Part shown: piece after piece, positions 18,691 through 29,729 of the stretch
How the letters are laid out: the number at the start of each line of letters is the position of its first letter
How positions within the stretch are numbered: the first letter of the stretch is position 1
Assembly: GCF_036825535.1 (NCBI RefSeq)
Contig: NZ_CP098812.1
Coordinates: 2,604,001 to 2,668,000, forward strand
Reading direction: 5' to 3'
From: Parasalinivibrio latis
GTDB taxonomy: Bacteria; Pseudomonadota; Gammaproteobacteria; Enterobacterales; Vibrionaceae
Length of the DNA stretch: 64,000 nt
The notes under the pieces: model-generated
Told to the model about the DNA's origin: nothing
Seen by the model: the letters and a program-made list of their open reading frames with translations, nothing else
Databases searched by the model: none
Position numbers and translations under genes: made by a program

Positions 18691-20355
18691 ATGTGTTCAG
18701 TATTCGGAATCCTAGATATTAAGTCAGACCCAGTTGCCCTGCGTGAATCTGCGCTGGCAATGTCTAAAACCATGCGCCACCGAGGTCCAGACTGGTCTGG
18801 TATCTACTCTTCAGACAAGGCTATTCTGGCCCACGAGCGCCTGGCTATTGTCGATCTCAACAGTGGGGCTCAACCTCTGCTTAGTGATGATGGCAAACAG
18901 GTGTTGGCAGTTAACGGTGAAATCTACAACCACAAAGAGCTCCGGGCCGAGTTTGCACCTGACTACCCTTTCCAAACCGAGTCTGACTGCGAAATCATCC
19001 TCGCACTGTATAAAGAAAAAGGGACTGAGTTACTCGACTACCTTAACGGCATTTTTGCATTCATTCTTTACGATGAAGAGCAGGACGCTTACCTGATTGG
19101 CCGCGACCACATTGGCATTATCCCGCTTTATCACGGTTATGATGAGCACGGGAACTACTATGTTGCTTCAGAAATGAAAGCACTGGTGCCTGTTTGCCGC
19201 ACTATCAGTGAATTCCCTCCTGGTTCATTCCTCTGGAGCAAGACCGGTGAGCCAGTGCGTTATTACAAGCGCGAGTGGATGGAATTTGATGCGGTTAAAG
19301 ATAACGAAACAGATAAAAAAGCACTGAAAGATGCGCTTGAGTCAGCAGTTAAGCGCCAGTTGATGACAGATGTCCCTTACGGTGTGTTGCTTTCAGGTGG
19401 CCTGGACTCTTCTGTTACATCAGCTATCACCAAAAAATTTGCCGCAAAACGTATTGAAGACAACAGCAACTCAGATGCCTGGTGGCCTACCTTGCACTCC
19501 TTTGCAATTGGCCTTGACGGTGCGCCAGATTTGAAAGCTGCACGTGAAGTGGCAGATTACCTGGGTACCGTTCACCACGAACTGACTTACAGCATCCAGG
19601 AAGGCCTTGATGCAATCCGGGATGTGATTTACCACATCGAGACCTATGACGTCACCACGATTAGGGCTTCCACCCCTATGTACCTGATGTCGCGTAAAAT
19701 TAAAGCCATGGGCATCAAGATGGTACTGTCCGGTGAAGGTGCGGATGAAGTGTTTGGCGGATACCTCTACTTCCATAAAGCCCCGGATGCAAAAGAGTTC
19801 CACGAAGAAACTGTCCGCAAACTGCTGGCGCTTAACATGTTCGACTGTGCCCGTGCCAACAAGGCAATGGCTGCATGGGGTGTTGAAGCCCGCGTACCCT
19901 TCCTGGACAAGGAGTTCCTTGAAGTTGCAATGCGCGTGAACCCAAAAGACAAGATGTGTGGCAACGGCAAGATTGAAAAACACATCATTCGTGAATGTTT
20001 TGAAGATTACCTGCCGCAGTCTGTCGCATGGCGCCAGAAAGAACAGTTTTCAGATGGCGTAGGTTACAGCTGGATTGACACACTCAAGGCTGTTGCAGAA
20101 GAGAAAGTCAGTGACCAACAGCTGGAAACGGCAAGCTTCCGCTTCCCTTACAATACGCCAACAACCAAAGAAGCGTATATGTACCGCGAAGTCTTTGAAG
20201 AGTTGTTCCCCCTTGAGGATGCCGCCAAGTGCGTACCGGGTGGCCCGTCTATTGCCTGCTCAAGCGCCAAGGCCATTGAATGGGATGAAGCGTTCAAGAA
20301 CATGGCAGACCCTTCCGGCCGTGCCGTACAGACGGTGCATAACGAGTCCTACTGA
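18691..20355 (+). CDS. asnB: Asparagine synthetase B (glutamine-hydrolysing)
   Basis: AsnB (554 residues) makes asparagine from aspartate, ATP and glutamine. Cys2 after the processed Met is the glutaminase nucleophile (MCSVFGI), and the N-terminal domain carries RHRGPDWSG, NGEIYNH and ESDCE. The synthetase domain has the ATP pyrophosphatase loop LLSGGLDSSV and LSGEGADEVFGGYLYF. GAGGAAG precedes the ATG. It is monocistronic and ends at a hairpin shared with convergent gsk. Confidence 0.97.
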   Translation: MCSVFGILDIKSDPVALRESALAMSKTMRHRGPDWSGIYSSDKAILAHERLAIVDLNSGAQPLLSDDGKQVLAVNGEIYNHKELRAEFAPDYPFQTESDCEIILALYKEKGTELLDYLNGIFAFILYDEEQDAYLIGRDHIGIIPLYHGYDEHGNYYVASEMKALVPVCRTISEFPPGSFLWSKTGEPVRYYKREWMEFDAVKDNETDKKALKDALESAVKRQLMTDVPYGVLLSGGLDSSVTSAITKKFAAKRIEDNSNSDAWWPTLHSFAIGLDGAPDLKAAREVADYLGTVHHELTYSIQEGLDAIRDVIYHIETYDVTTIRASTPMYLMSRKIKAMGIKMVLSGEGADEVFGGYLYFHKAPDAKEFHEETVRKLLALNMFDCARANKAMAAWGVEARVPFLDKEFLEVAMRVNPKDKMCGNGKIEKHIIRECFEDYLPQSVAWRQKEQFSDGVGYSWIDTLKAVAEEKVSDQQLETASFRFPYNTPTTKEAYMYREVFEELFPLEDAAKCVPGGPSIACSSAKAIEWDEAFKNMADPSGRAVQTVHNESY

Positions 20356-20384
20356 TCTCTCAGTGGTGCCAGATGAACAGATAC

Positions 20385-20416
20385 AAAAATCCCGGCAAAT
20401 AAGCCGGGATTTTTCA
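20385..20416. terminator. Bidirectional terminator between asnB and gsk
   Basis: AAAATCCCGGC pairs with GCCGGGATTTT around a short A-rich loop, giving a T-run on both strands. Confidence 0.9.
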
Positions 20417-20428
20417 TTCAAAGCGAAC

Positions 20429-21730
20429 TTAGCGTTCCCAATATGCCTCTTCAAGGCTGTCTTCACGCTCAGGCAGACCGCGGGACAGGCGCGGAGAATG
20501 CTGGGACAGCACTTCGTAGCTCACGCGGTTGGCGTACTTACAAACCTGTGAGAACGACGAGTAAGTGAGGAAACTGTGCTGGTGCTTGCTAGAATTAGGC
20601 ACGTTGTCACGGTGGTAACGGTTGGCAGCAATGTCATGCAGTACCGCAGACAGCGCACCATCACCGGCACCGTTGGTGTTCTTGATGCGCTCTGGGCCAC
20701 CCATGTATGGTGCAATGTGCGAATAGGCCTTCATCGGGCATTCACACTCGTCTTTAATCATAGGACGGCTGAATTCAAACTGGTTGAACTCTGCAATAGC
20801 CCCCGGAAGCAAAGGCAGTGATGTCTGGCGCTTGGCAGCATCTTCGGTGTAACCGGCCATGTAAAGGCCGACAGGGCCTGCGGTACACAGAACCATATCT
20901 ACCCATTCCAGTGCTTTGTCCGCAGCCAGAAGCGGGTCTTTTTCACCGGTCAGGGCTTCGCCTTCATCTTCGTTCATTGCTACGACAGAGACATGGTCAC
21001 GCAGGAAGTCGCACCACCACTGAGGGTTGCTGGTGATAACGTGCTTGGTTCCCATCGTCATTACAACCGGCACATCATATTTTTTCGCATACTCAATCGC
21101 ACGCATGGTCGCTTCGGGCATTGGGTCGCCCTCTTTACAGCGTACCAGGTAGGCTGTCAGAACCAGTGCAGATGCATTTTCAAAGATGTGCTCTGGAATT
21201 GAATCAGCAGACAGCTGGTTCATCAGGCCTTCACTGATCGCGAAGGTACGTTCACCGTCTTCTGAAATCAGCGCATAACAGCGACCAATTGGGCCCTCAA
21301 CAGACTGGAGGTAGTTGAGGTCAACACGGCTGGAGGTATTGCAAAGGTAGCGGTATGAATAGCTGCCAATTTCAATATCCTTGCTCATTACGCCAAGCAG
21401 GATAGATTTGTCATCAGCCAGTACAGAATAGTTGTGCAGGGTATTGCCGATAGTACCGCCTGCAAACTCATGGGTGATGAGGTTCTTTTCCTTAAGCTCC
21501 TGGTAAAGGGCTTCCGCACGCTCGCTGTCGATAACCAGCGAATGTCCTTTACTCAGTTCGTATTTTTCCAGGAAGGAATCGTCCACTTTGGCTTCAATAT
21601 CCACCAGCGTCTGGTCAATACCGATAATATGAGGACGTTTCAGAGACGCCTCATCCCTCGCTTTCAGAAGCGGATCGCGGGCATGGACGGGAAAATAGTG
21701 CTTTGACTTACGTTGTCCTGGAAACTTCAT
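20429..21730 (-). CDS. gsk: Inosine-guanosine kinase
   Basis: Gsk (433 residues) is a PfkB-family ribokinase-fold enzyme that phosphorylates guanosine and inosine for purine salvage. It begins MKFPGQRKSKHYFPV. It has the N-terminal GGTIGNTLHNYS substrate motif and the C-terminal PfkB signature NTNGAGDGALSAVLHD with the catalytic Asp. It sits after hemH and adk, the usual order in this group, but asnB replaces the ybaL gene found next to it in E. coli. Confidence 0.95.
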   Translation of the reverse strand: MKFPGQRKSKHYFPVHARDPLLKARDEASLKRPHIIGIDQTLVDIEAKVDDSFLEKYELSKGHSLVIDSERAEALYQELKEKNLITHEFAGGTIGNTLHNYSVLADDKSILLGVMSKDIEIGSYSYRYLCNTSSRVDLNYLQSVEGPIGRCYALISEDGERTFAISEGLMNQLSADSIPEHIFENASALVLTAYLVRCKEGDPMPEATMRAIEYAKKYDVPVVMTMGTKHVITSNPQWWCDFLRDHVSVVAMNEDEGEALTGEKDPLLAADKALEWVDMVLCTAGPVGLYMAGYTEDAAKRQTSLPLLPGAIAEFNQFEFSRPMIKDECECPMKAYSHIAPYMGGPERIKNTNGAGDGALSAVLHDIAANRYHRDNVPNSSKHQHSFLTYSSFSQVCKYANRVSYEVLSQHSPRLSRGLPEREDSLEEAYWER

Positions 21731-21800
21731 GGTGTTGTTCGGTTATTGTGCCAAGGAAGCGTGAATTCTATCACACATTTTTTCTGCAAAAAGACCCTTC

Positions 21801-21830
21801 CCAAAGAAATAAGGCGACATTAGTCGCCCT
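21801..21830 (-). terminator. Terminator after hemH
   Basis: GGCGAC / GTCGCC with an ATTA loop, followed on the minus strand by TTATTTCTTT, lies 20 bp beyond hemH. Confidence 0.65.
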
Positions 21831-21850
21831 GCATAGCATTCTCTGATGGC

Positions 21851-22825
21851 TTACCACGATTGCGTATGGCGTTTCACCAACTCTGACATCATGGAGATAT
21901 GCGCCGGATCATCATTCAAGCATGGGATGAACCGAAAAGTTTCGCCACCCGATTCGACGAAGGTGTCTCGACATTGAATCGCTATCTCTTCAAGTGTTTC
22001 CAGGCAATCAACAGAAAATGCAGGGGTAATGACATCCAGACGCTTAATGCCCTTCGCCGGGAGCGTCTCAAGCGTTTTGTCGGTATAGGGTTGCAGCCAC
22101 TCCTCCCGGCCAAACCTTGACTGATAGGTCATCATGATTTGGTCAGGATTGAGCCCCAACCGGACACGCAGTCTTTCCGTCGTCCCTTCACAGTGCTTTG
22201 GGTACGGGTCCCCATTGTCTGCAAAACGCTTCGGAATACCATGGTAGGAGCACAAAAGCAGATCCGGTTTACCCTTTTCATTCCACATTTGTTCCACAGA
22301 CTGGGCCAGAGCCTCAATATAGCTCTCTTCACTGAAGTAATGGTTCACAAATCGCATCTCCGGGACATCCGGCATCGTTTTCAGTGCACGGGCAACCTGG
22401 TCAAAGACTGCAGCCGTTGTAGTACCTGAATATTGCGGGTACAGCGGCAATACCAAAACCTTTTCACACCCTCTTTTTTTCAACGCATCAATACCCGATA
22501 GCGTAGAAGGGTTGCCGTAGGTCATACCAAGTTCAACCGGTAAGCCGGTTAGCTCTTCCAGCGCCGCTTTCTGGTGCTGGCTGAAAACCATTAAAGGAGA
22601 GCCGCCCTCTTGCCAGATCGCCTGATAAAGTTTTGCAACTTTGGGGGAGCGGATTGGCAGGATGATGCCATGGAGAATCGGGCACCAAAGCCAACGAGTG
22701 AGATCGACAACGCGGTGGTCATGCAGGAATTCACCGAGAAACGCCTTCACACCTTTTGGTGTGGGAGCGTCCGGCGTCCCGAGGTTTGCCAGTAAGATTC
22801 CAACTCTCGAACTGTTGTCCTGCAT
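21851..22825 (-). CDS. hemH: Ferrochelatase
   Basis: HemH (324 residues) inserts Fe(II) into protoporphyrin IX, the last step of haem synthesis, at the cytosolic face of the membrane. Recognisable blocks are [31 protein letters not shown], the catalytic His in [28 protein letters not shown], and [14 protein letters not shown] carrying the conserved Glu. The C-terminal cysteines of 2Fe-2S ferrochelatases are lacking. It lies downstream of adk but behind that gene's terminator, so it probably has its own promoter. Confidence 0.96.
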   Translation of the reverse strand: MQDNSSRVGILLANLGTPDAPTPKGVKAFLGEFLHDHRVVDLTRWLWCPILHGIILPIRSPKVAKLYQAIWQEGGSPLMVFSQHQKAALEELTGLPVELGMTYGNPSTLSGIDALKKRGCEKVLVLPLYPQYSGTTTAAVFDQVARALKTMPDVPEMRFVNHYFSEESYIEALAQSVEQMWNEKGKPDLLLCSYHGIPKRFADNGDPYPKHCEGTTERLRVRLGLNPDQIMMTYQSRFGREEWLQPYTDKTLETLPAKGIKRLDVITPAFSVDCLETLEEIAIQCRDTFVESGGETFRFIPCLNDDPAHISMMSELVKRHTQSW

Positions 22826-22909
22826 GTTTCGTTCCCCAATTGCGTTGTCATGAAAACTGTAAGGAGTGACACCAACAAAGTCAGTATGAATGCATGTTCA
22901 ATTTGCCAT

Positions 22910-22946
22910 AAAAAAACGGAGCAACCAATTGATTGCTCCGCTTTTT
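22910..22946. terminator. Terminator after adk
   Basis: The stem AAAAACGGAGCAA / TTGCTCCGCTTTTT has a 7-base loop and flanking A- and T-runs. Confidence 0.9.
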
Positions 22947-22995
22947 CTGCAATAGGTAGAATCTATGATTAACCTATCAGCGATATAGGTTTCGA

Positions 22996-23670
<675 letters not shown>

Positions 23671-23707
23671 TCACAAAGAGCGAGAAAATACACGCTTCGC
23701 GAAACGC

Positions 23708-23737
23708 TATCAAGCCCGGTATGCACCGGGCTTGATA
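23708..23737. terminator. Hairpin between htpG and adk
   Basis: TATCAAGCCCGGT pairs with ACCGGGCTTGATA, a perfect 13-bp stem with a loop of about 4 bases. It ends htpG transcription or processes the transcript; there is no long T-run on the minus strand. Confidence 0.65.
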
Positions 23738-23769
23738 AGTATCATGACCGAATATTTATTCGCGGTCGA

Positions 23770-25677
23770 TTATACCTTAGTCGCCAGCAAAGTATTCATC
23801 ACTTTCAGGAAAGATGAAGGATCTTCCAAAGATCCGCGCTCTGCAAGCAACGCCTGGCCGTAAAGCAACTCTACCCATTTACCGAATACTTCTTCATCTG
23901 CTTCGTCAGCTATCTGCTTAACCAGCGGATGTTCCGGGTTAATTTCGAAGATGTACTTCACTTCCGGTGCCTGTTGGCCGGCGGCTTCCAGCAACTTGGC
24001 CATCTGGGTACCCATATCATAGCCATCGGTTACCACGATAGCCGGGGTGTCAGACAGCTTGAATGTTGTACGGACATCTTTGACGCGCTCGCCAAGGTAA
24101 GCCTTTGTGCGGTCTACAACAGACTCGAATTGTTTCTCGGTTTCCTCACGCTTGGCCTTGCTTTCATCATCGTCGAACTTGCTCAGATCAACGTCCGCTT
24201 TAGTAACAGACTGGAACTGCTTACCATCAAATTCAGGCAAGTAGCTCATCATCCACTCGTCAATACGGTCTGACAGAAGCAGCACTTCAATGCCTTTGGC
24301 TTTGAACTGTTCAAGGTGCGGGCTGTGTTTGGCTGCACTGTAGCTGTCTGCCGTGATGTAGAAAATCTTGTCCTGGCCTTCCTTCATACGTGCAACGTAA
24401 TCAGTCAGTGAAACGTTCTGCTCACTGGATTCGTTGTGGGTAGAAGAAAAACGCAACAGGGCCGCAATCTTCTCACGGTTTGCAAAATCTTCTGCCGGGC
24501 CTTCTTTCAGAACCAGGCCAAACTCTTTCCACAGGGTAGCGTACTTCTCTGGGTCGTTCTTGCCCATACGCTCAAGCATGGAAAGCACACGCTTGGTCAG
24601 CGCATTACGCAGTGACTGGGTGACTTTGTTGTCCTGCAGAATTTCGCGGGAAACGTTCAGCGGCAGGTCATTGGAATCAATCAGGCCACGAACAAAACGC
24701 ATGTAGCCAGGCATAAACTGTGCGGCGTCATCCATAATGAAGACACGCTGCACATACAGCTTCAGGCCATGCTTGTGGTCGCGGTTAAACAGATCCCAAG
24801 GCGCTTTGGATGGAATATACAGCAGGCTGGTGTAGTCGTTCTTGCCTTCAACGCGGTTGTGGCTCCAGCTCAGCGGCTCAGAGAAGTCATGGGCCAGGTG
24901 CTTGTAGAACTCCTGGTATTCCTCGTCAGAAATATCGCTCTTGGAACGGGTCCACAGCGCCTGGGCTTTGTTGATCTTGTCCCATTTGGCTTCTTTGTCG
25001 TTGCCTTCTTCGTCTTTTTCTACTGTCCACAATTCGACAGGGATACCGATGTGGTCTGAGTATTTTCCAACCACATCACGCAGACGCCAGTCGTTGAGGA
25101 ACTCCTTACCGTCTTCACGCATGTGAAGGGTGATATCAGTGCCTCGGCCTTCTTTTACGATCGACTCAAGGGTGTATTCACCTTCACCGGTTGATTCCCA
25201 CTGCACCGCTTCATCAGCCGGGGTGCCTGCTGCGCGTGTACGCACCGTCACTTTGTCGGCCACAATAAAGGCAGAATAGAAGCCTACACCAAACTGGCCA
25301 ATAAGCTGCGCATCTTTGGTCTGGTCATCAGTGAGCTTCTGGAAAAACTCTTTAGTGCCGGACTTTGCAATGGTTCCCAGGTTATCGATCACCTCATCAC
25401 GGCTCATACCGATACCGTTGTCTGAGATCGTCAGCGTGCCGGCTTTTTCATCGAACGATAAACGCACATGCAGATCACCGTCATTTTCATACAGCGCAGA
25501 GTTCTCCAACGCCTTGAAACGCAGTTTATCTGCCGCATCTGACGCATTGGAAATCAACTCACGCAGGAAAATCTCTTTATTTGAGTAAAGAGAGTGGATC
25601 ATCAGGTGAAGCAGTTGCTTTACTTCTGACTGGAAACCGCGAGTTTCCTTGCCCTGGACAGTTGCTTGTTCGCTCAT
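23770..25677 (-). CDS. htpG: Hsp90-family chaperone HtpG
   Basis: HtpG (635 residues) is the bacterial Hsp90, a dimeric ATP-driven chaperone. The N-terminal GHKL ATPase domain shows [27 protein letters not shown] and [14 protein letters not shown]. The middle domain has GVVDS-type [19 protein letters not shown] with the catalytic Arg, and a C-terminal dimerisation domain follows. A sigma-32-type promoter lies 44-69 bp upstream. Divergent from toxR, a hallmark of Vibrionaceae. Confidence 0.98.
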   Translation of the reverse strand: MSEQATVQGKETRGFQSEVKQLLHLMIHSLYSNKEIFLRELISNASDAADKLRFKALENSALYENDGDLHVRLSFDEKAGTLTISDNGIGMSRDEVIDNLGTIAKSGTKEFFQKLTDDQTKDAQLIGQFGVGFYSAFIVADKVTVRTRAAGTPADEAVQWESTGEGEYTLESIVKEGRGTDITLHMREDGKEFLNDWRLRDVVGKYSDHIGIPVELWTVEKDEEGNDKEAKWDKINKAQALWTRSKSDISDEEYQEFYKHLAHDFSEPLSWSHNRVEGKNDYTSLLYIPSKAPWDLFNRDHKHGLKLYVQRVFIMDDAAQFMPGYMRFVRGLIDSNDLPLNVSREILQDNKVTQSLRNALTKRVLSMLERMGKNDPEKYATLWKEFGLVLKEGPAEDFANREKIAALLRFSSTHNESSEQNVSLTDYVARMKEGQDKIFYITADSYSAAKHSPHLEQFKAKGIEVLLLSDRIDEWMMSYLPEFDGKQFQSVTKADVDLSKFDDDESKAKREETEKQFESVVDRTKAYLGERVKDVRTTFKLSDTPAIVVTDGYDMGTQMAKLLEAAGQQAPEVKYIFEINPEHPLVKQIADEADEEVFGKWVELLYGQALLAERGSLEDPSSFLKVMNTLLATKV

Positions 25678-25720
25678 TGTTTCTCCAAAAAAGAATTACC
25701 TGTTGCTATCTGCTTTTGAG

Positions 25721-25746
25721 ATATGGGCACTTTTTCCGATTTCAAG
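25721..25746 (-). promoter_or_regulatory. Heat-shock (sigma-32) promoter of htpG
   Basis: On the minus strand CTTGAAA, 12 bases, then CCCATAT match the sigma-32 consensus (CTTGAAA, CCCATNT) almost perfectly. It is 44 bp upstream of the htpG start codon. Confidence 0.85.
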
Positions 25747-25885
25747 CGCATTGGTCTTTTTTCACAAGTTTTGTTTTTTTTAGGTTGAGGAGTAAGATAC
25801 TATGCGCTCAGTAAAGCCCTCATCCCGTTGCGTAAGAGGACTGCCATTCATTCTCAATCGCTAGCCGGCTGAAACCTTAAATAGA

Positions 25886-26785
25886 ATGAAACAATCAAAA
25901 AAAATCTTAATCGGTGAAAGATTCGTCTTTTGTCCTAACGACAGCTCGTTAGTCGATTTACTGGAAAACAACGAACAAGTCCGTCTTGGAAGCAACGAAT
26001 GTCGTGTCCTGATGGTACTTCTCGAAGAACCACATGCAATTGTCCCAAGAAACCGTATCCATGATTATGTTTGGCGGGAGCAGGGTTTTGAAGTCGATGA
26101 TTCCAGTCTGACCCAGTCTATTTCGACACTGCGCAAAGCGTTGAAAGACTCTACCAAATCGCCTGAATTTGTGAAAACTGTCCCAAAACGCGGTTACCAG
26201 ATTATTGCGTCCATCGAAGACTACGATGAAACGAAAGAAGCTGCACTTCCGCTGCCCGAGGTTGCTGTAAGCACTGATGAAACCCATCCAGTTGCGCTAA
26301 ACGGCAACACGATGGACAGCGTAGAAACAACAGCCGATAACAGCCTGCTCAACGTTGTAGAAACAGGCACCAGAAACAACGCGGTAACGAGCAAAGTTGA
26401 AGTAAGCAAGCAGGTACATGTTAAGTCACTCTCGTTTCCTGCTATTTTCTGCCTGGTTCTCGCAGTGCTTATTCCGCTGTTCCTGTTTATTTTTACTGCA
26501 CAAAAGAGCGAAACGTTCCGTCATCTCACCACGGTAAAGGGTGTTGAGGTAATGATCCCGGAGAATAATCCTTCGGTCGCCAACTGGCAGCCAATGATTG
26601 AGCGTTGCGTAACCCAATATGCAGATAAATACCTGAAATCAAGAAACCTTCAGGAAGTCATTGTTACCGGTGGCCAGAAAAACCAGCTTGCGCTGAACTA
26701 CATCCATGATGCAGCCCATGCAGATCTGAATATTACCTATTCCCTTCTGACCAATCAGGAGGACAGCAGTAACTTATGCAACTAA
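25886..26785 (+). CDS. toxR: Transmembrane transcriptional regulator ToxR
   Basis: ToxR (299 residues) is a membrane-bound activator that controls porin and virulence or stress genes in Vibrionaceae. It has an N-terminal cytosolic winged helix of OmpR type (about 15-112: RLGSNECRVLMVLL, DDSSLTQSISTLRKAL, VKTVPKRGYQII), an acidic variable linker, one membrane helix (about 183-205) and a periplasmic domain. That domain has two cysteines (in ERCVTQ and near the C-terminus), the pair that forms a redox-sensitive disulphide in Vibrio cholerae. It overlaps toxS by 10 bp. A likely target in this window is the OmpU-like porin at 37616. Confidence 0.96.
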   Translation: MKQSKKILIGERFVFCPNDSSLVDLLENNEQVRLGSNECRVLMVLLEEPHAIVPRNRIHDYVWREQGFEVDDSSLTQSISTLRKALKDSTKSPEFVKTVPKRGYQIIASIEDYDETKEAALPLPEVAVSTDETHPVALNGNTMDSVETTADNSLLNVVETGTRNNAVTSKVEVSKQVHVKSLSFPAIFCLVLAVLIPLFLFIFTAQKSETFRHLTTVKGVEVMIPENNPSVANWQPMIERCVTQYADKYLKSRNLQEVIVTGGQKNQLALNYIHDAAHADLNITYSLLTNQEDSSNLCN

Positions 26786-27321
26786 AACGTATCCTTAGCC
26801 ATCAAGGCGTTCGAAAATACGGCCCATACTGGATTTTGGCTATTTCTGTGGTTCTCAGTGCCTGGTTTTTCCTTGGCAGCGATTATCGCATTGAAAAGAT
26901 GCTTACCCAGAATGAATGGCATACCCGCAGCCTGAGCCGCATTGAACCTGCTGCATTTGATGATGTACCGGATCTGAGTTCTTCTTATACCACCAGCGCA
27001 ACGGTATTTTTGCCAAACCACTCCTATTCGCGCCAGACCGACGTCTTGTTGCGTGGCAAATCAGAAGACGTGAAAGTAAAACTGATTATTGCAGAACAGG
27101 GGAAATGGTCTGTCAGCGGTGGCTACCTGACTCTTCAGCCAACCTCTTTCAGCGACGTTACTTCCGGAAATAACGAAAGCTTCACGACGCAAGAAATGGA
27201 TCTGTTAAGGGCATTCTACAAGTTGAACGTCTTACAAATCCGTCGTATAGACAAGATCAATAACAGTACCTTGATGCTGACAAGCCTTAATTACGGATCC
27301 ATTGTCCTAACCAACAAATAG
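26776..27321 (+). CDS. toxS: ToxR effector protein ToxS
   Basis: ToxS (181 residues) is anchored by one N-terminal membrane helix (about 18-35, WILAISVVLSAWFFLG). It has a periplasmic domain that stabilises ToxR and forms a bile-sensing heterodimer in Vibrio. The family pattern YTTSATVFLPNHSY and the WSVSGGYLTLQP strand are visible. Its start codon lies inside the end of toxR, so the two are translationally coupled. Confidence 0.93.
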   Translation: MQLKRILSHQGVRKYGPYWILAISVVLSAWFFLGSDYRIEKMLTQNEWHTRSLSRIEPAAFDDVPDLSSSYTTSATVFLPNHSYSRQTDVLLRGKSEDVKVKLIIAEQGKWSVSGGYLTLQPTSFSDVTSGNNESFTTQEMDLLRAFYKLNVLQIRRIDKINNSTLMLTSLNYGSIVLTNK

Positions 27322-27340
27322 TCTTTCTGACTTGGGTTAA

Positions 27341-27370
27341 CATAACCGGCGCATAAAGTGCCGGTTATGT
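27341..27370 (+). terminator. Hairpin after toxRS
   Basis: CATAACCGGC pairs with GCCGGTTATG around a 9-base loop, followed by TTTGGTT. A probable terminator of the toxRS operon. Confidence 0.7.
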
Positions 27371-27375
27371 TTGGT

Positions 27376-27428
27376 TATACCCAAATCACCTCAAGGTGCA
27401 GTTTTCAGCGAGAGTTGATTTGGGTATA
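27376..27428. repeat. 53-bp palindromic intergenic repeat
   Basis: TATACCCAAATCA at the left end is perfectly complementary to TGATTTGGGTATA at the right, with CCTCAAGGTGCAG just inside. It lies between toxS and adiA. The sequence is of a kind I recall as widespread between genes in Vibrio and Photobacterium; only one copy is seen here. Confidence 0.7.
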
Positions 27429-27434
27429 GGTATA

Positions 27435-29729
27435 TTACTGTTTCACACACATCACGGAATACACACCATGTTCCGACTCTGCCCCCTCAGTTTCATGCTC
27501 AAAGCCAGGGAATGTTGCATCCCAGATCTGTAAGCTCTTCAGGTATCCAATTTGTGGGCTGGCATCATCCCCGAAGCTTTCACCGGACATCAGCATCGGA
27601 ATACCGGGTGGATAAGGGATTATGGCATTGGCGGCAATCCGGTTTGCCAGGTTACCAACAGGTACCATTTCAACGTCGTCAGCAACAATGGCCTGGTAGG
27701 CCTTTCGGGGAGTGATAACTGCTTCAGGCAATGTTGAGTAAGCAGCATTGAGTTTTTCTGATGGATTGTGCTGTTTCAGGAAAGCAAACATCCTGTCCCC
27801 CAACTCACTCAGCCCCATGTCAGCGTATACGTCCGGATTGGACGCCGCGAGTTCAGGCAACACTTCCCTTATGGGCGAGTTGTCATCGTAGTGCTTTTTG
27901 AACGACAGCAGCGTATTGACAAGCGTTGCCCACTTCCCTTTGGTAATTCCCATGGAAAACAGGAACATAACCTGAAAATCCGTCGTCCTTGTCGGAACGA
28001 TGCCATACCGGCCCAGGTACTGGGTAACCAATGCTGCCGGAACACCGGTATCAAGGAGGTTGCCATCCTCCCCCATTCCCGGAGCCAGAAGGCTTACCTT
28101 GATGGGATCCAGCATACACCAGTCCGGCGGCATGTCTTTAAAGCCGTGCCACGTGTCGTCAGGATGCATTACCCAACAATCCTGGTTAGCGGTGAGCATG
28201 TCTGCCGGAGCCTCTTCGAACGCGTACGTTTTGCCGGATTCCGGATCAGTTACCCGCTCTGCATTCCAGGGTTTAAAGAACCAGTCTCCGTCATCGGTAA
28301 ATTCCCGGTATAAACGCCCCATCGCCTGTCGGAAATCCACTGCCTCGCGGATAACCTCCAGCGTCAGTGATTCCCCTTTGTTGCCATCCATCATCGCGAC
28401 AGCAACATCATTTGACGCACTAATCGCATACAGGGGGGATGTGGTCGCATGCATCATATACGCTTGGTTAAACCGTTCGAAGCTTATGGCTCCTTTGCCG
28501 TTGCGTACATGCAACCATGATGCCTGGGATAGTGCATTTAACAATTTGTGGGTAGAGTGGGTGGCAAATACTGTCGGGCCCCCTACCGGCTTATCTTCTG
28601 GATCACCTCGCATCGCATGGTGGTTGTGGTAGATAGGGTTGAACCTTGCATACCCGAACCACGCTTCATCGAAATGGATCCTGTCGCTGCTTTGAGCCAG
28701 GATATCCTGTGCACTGGCGGCGTTGTAGCAGAGACCGTCATAAGTACAGTTGGTTAACACTGCATATACAGACCGGTTTCCGGCAAGATCTTTTGTCAGT
28801 TCACTGTTTGCAGCCGATTCATCCAATGCGGCTTTTTCCATCTGTTTGGGGTAGATCGGACCAATGATGCCGTAGCGGTTTCGGGTCGGTACCATATATA
28901 CCGGTAAAGCCCCGGTCAGCATAAGTCCCTGTTCTATGGACTTATGGCAGTTGCGGTCGACAATTATCAGCTCATTTTCGTTCATACACGCCTGCATAAC
29001 TGTCCGGTTCGCCCCGGATGTGCCCGTCACCAGTGAGTAGGACTGATCAGCACCAAAAACACGGGCTGCATATTTTTCGCTGTCACCAAATGCACCGGTA
29101 TGATCAAGCAGTGACCCAAGCAGGCCACGTTCAATCCCCATATCTGTGCGAAACAGACCTTCGCCGTAATAGTTATAGAACCTCTGCCCCGCCGGGGTTT
29201 TTGTGAACCCTACCCCGCCCTGATGTCCCGGAGCAGCCCAGGAATACTCATGTACATCATCGTAATTCATCATGGCGGCCATTAGCGGAGGCAACAGCCG
29301 CTCACGGTAACGTCGCATGGCTGCAATGGCCCGCCCGGCAATAAAATCTGCCGTATCCTCAAGGATCCATGCAAATTCCACCACTTTTTCCATCATCTCC
29401 CGCGTGACATGCAGGGTTATTTTCTTGCGTTCAGCCAACAAAAATACCGGGACATCTTCCTGGCGGCGGTTCAGTTTCTCAATAAGGACATAGAACCGTT
29501 CATTTTCCTCGGATTGGGAGCCACTCATTGATGAGGTCAGCATCATGCAGTCAATTGCGGTGTTGGCAAAAAGGATCGAATAACAGTCGTCGAAACTGGT
29601 TGCCCGGATTACCTTTGTACCGTTGTCCTCCAGTTCATCAACCAGACGTTGAATTGCGTTTCCTACTACCCCACCTTTTGGGGATTCTTCCAATATCAGA
29701 ACGGTATATTTTTTTCCGTAAGTTCTCAT
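27435..29729 (-). CDS. adiA: Biodegradative arginine decarboxylase (AdiA-type)
   Basis: This 764-residue PLP enzyme belongs to fold-type III-like Orn/Lys/Arg decarboxylases. It has an N-terminal wing domain (to about 140), the large PLP domain with TGTSGANRTVMQACM, the LHFDEAWFGYARF Asp, the PLP Lys395 in THSTHKLLNALSQ, and a C-terminal domain. Long stretches match E. coli AdiA closely (HEYSWAAPGHQGGVGFTKTP and the end FEHETEGAE..VYSVMCVKQ), so arginine is the most likely substrate. It would consume a proton in making agmatine. ATG 29729 is chosen for the GGAG 8 bases upstream and the AdiA-like length. A divergent PotE-like antiporter lies across an AT-rich spacer. Confidence 0.88.
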   Translation of the reverse strand: MRTYGKKYTVLILEESPKGGVVGNAIQRLVDELEDNGTKVIRATSFDDCYSILFANTAIDCMMLTSSMSGSQSEENERFYVLIEKLNRRQEDVPVFLLAERKKITLHVTREMMEKVVEFAWILEDTADFIAGRAIAAMRRYRERLLPPLMAAMMNYDDVHEYSWAAPGHQGGVGFTKTPAGQRFYNYYGEGLFRTDMGIERGLLGSLLDHTGAFGDSEKYAARVFGADQSYSLVTGTSGANRTVMQACMNENELIIVDRNCHKSIEQGLMLTGALPVYMVPTRNRYGIIGPIYPKQMEKAALDESAANSELTKDLAGNRSVYAVLTNCTYDGLCYNAASAQDILAQSSDRIHFDEAWFGYARFNPIYHNHHAMRGDPEDKPVGGPTVFATHSTHKLLNALSQASWLHVRNGKGAISFERFNQAYMMHATTSPLYAISASNDVAVAMMDGNKGESLTLEVIREAVDFRQAMGRLYREFTDDGDWFFKPWNAERVTDPESGKTYAFEEAPADMLTANQDCWVMHPDDTWHGFKDMPPDWCMLDPIKVSLLAPGMGEDGNLLDTGVPAALVTQYLGRYGIVPTRTTDFQVMFLFSMGITKGKWATLVNTLLSFKKHYDDNSPIREVLPELAASNPDVYADMGLSELGDRMFAFLKQHNPSEKLNAAYSTLPEAVITPRKAYQAIVADDVEMVPVGNLANRIAANAIIPYPPGIPMLMSGESFGDDASPQIGYLKSLQIWDATFPGFEHETEGAESEHGVYSVMCVKQ

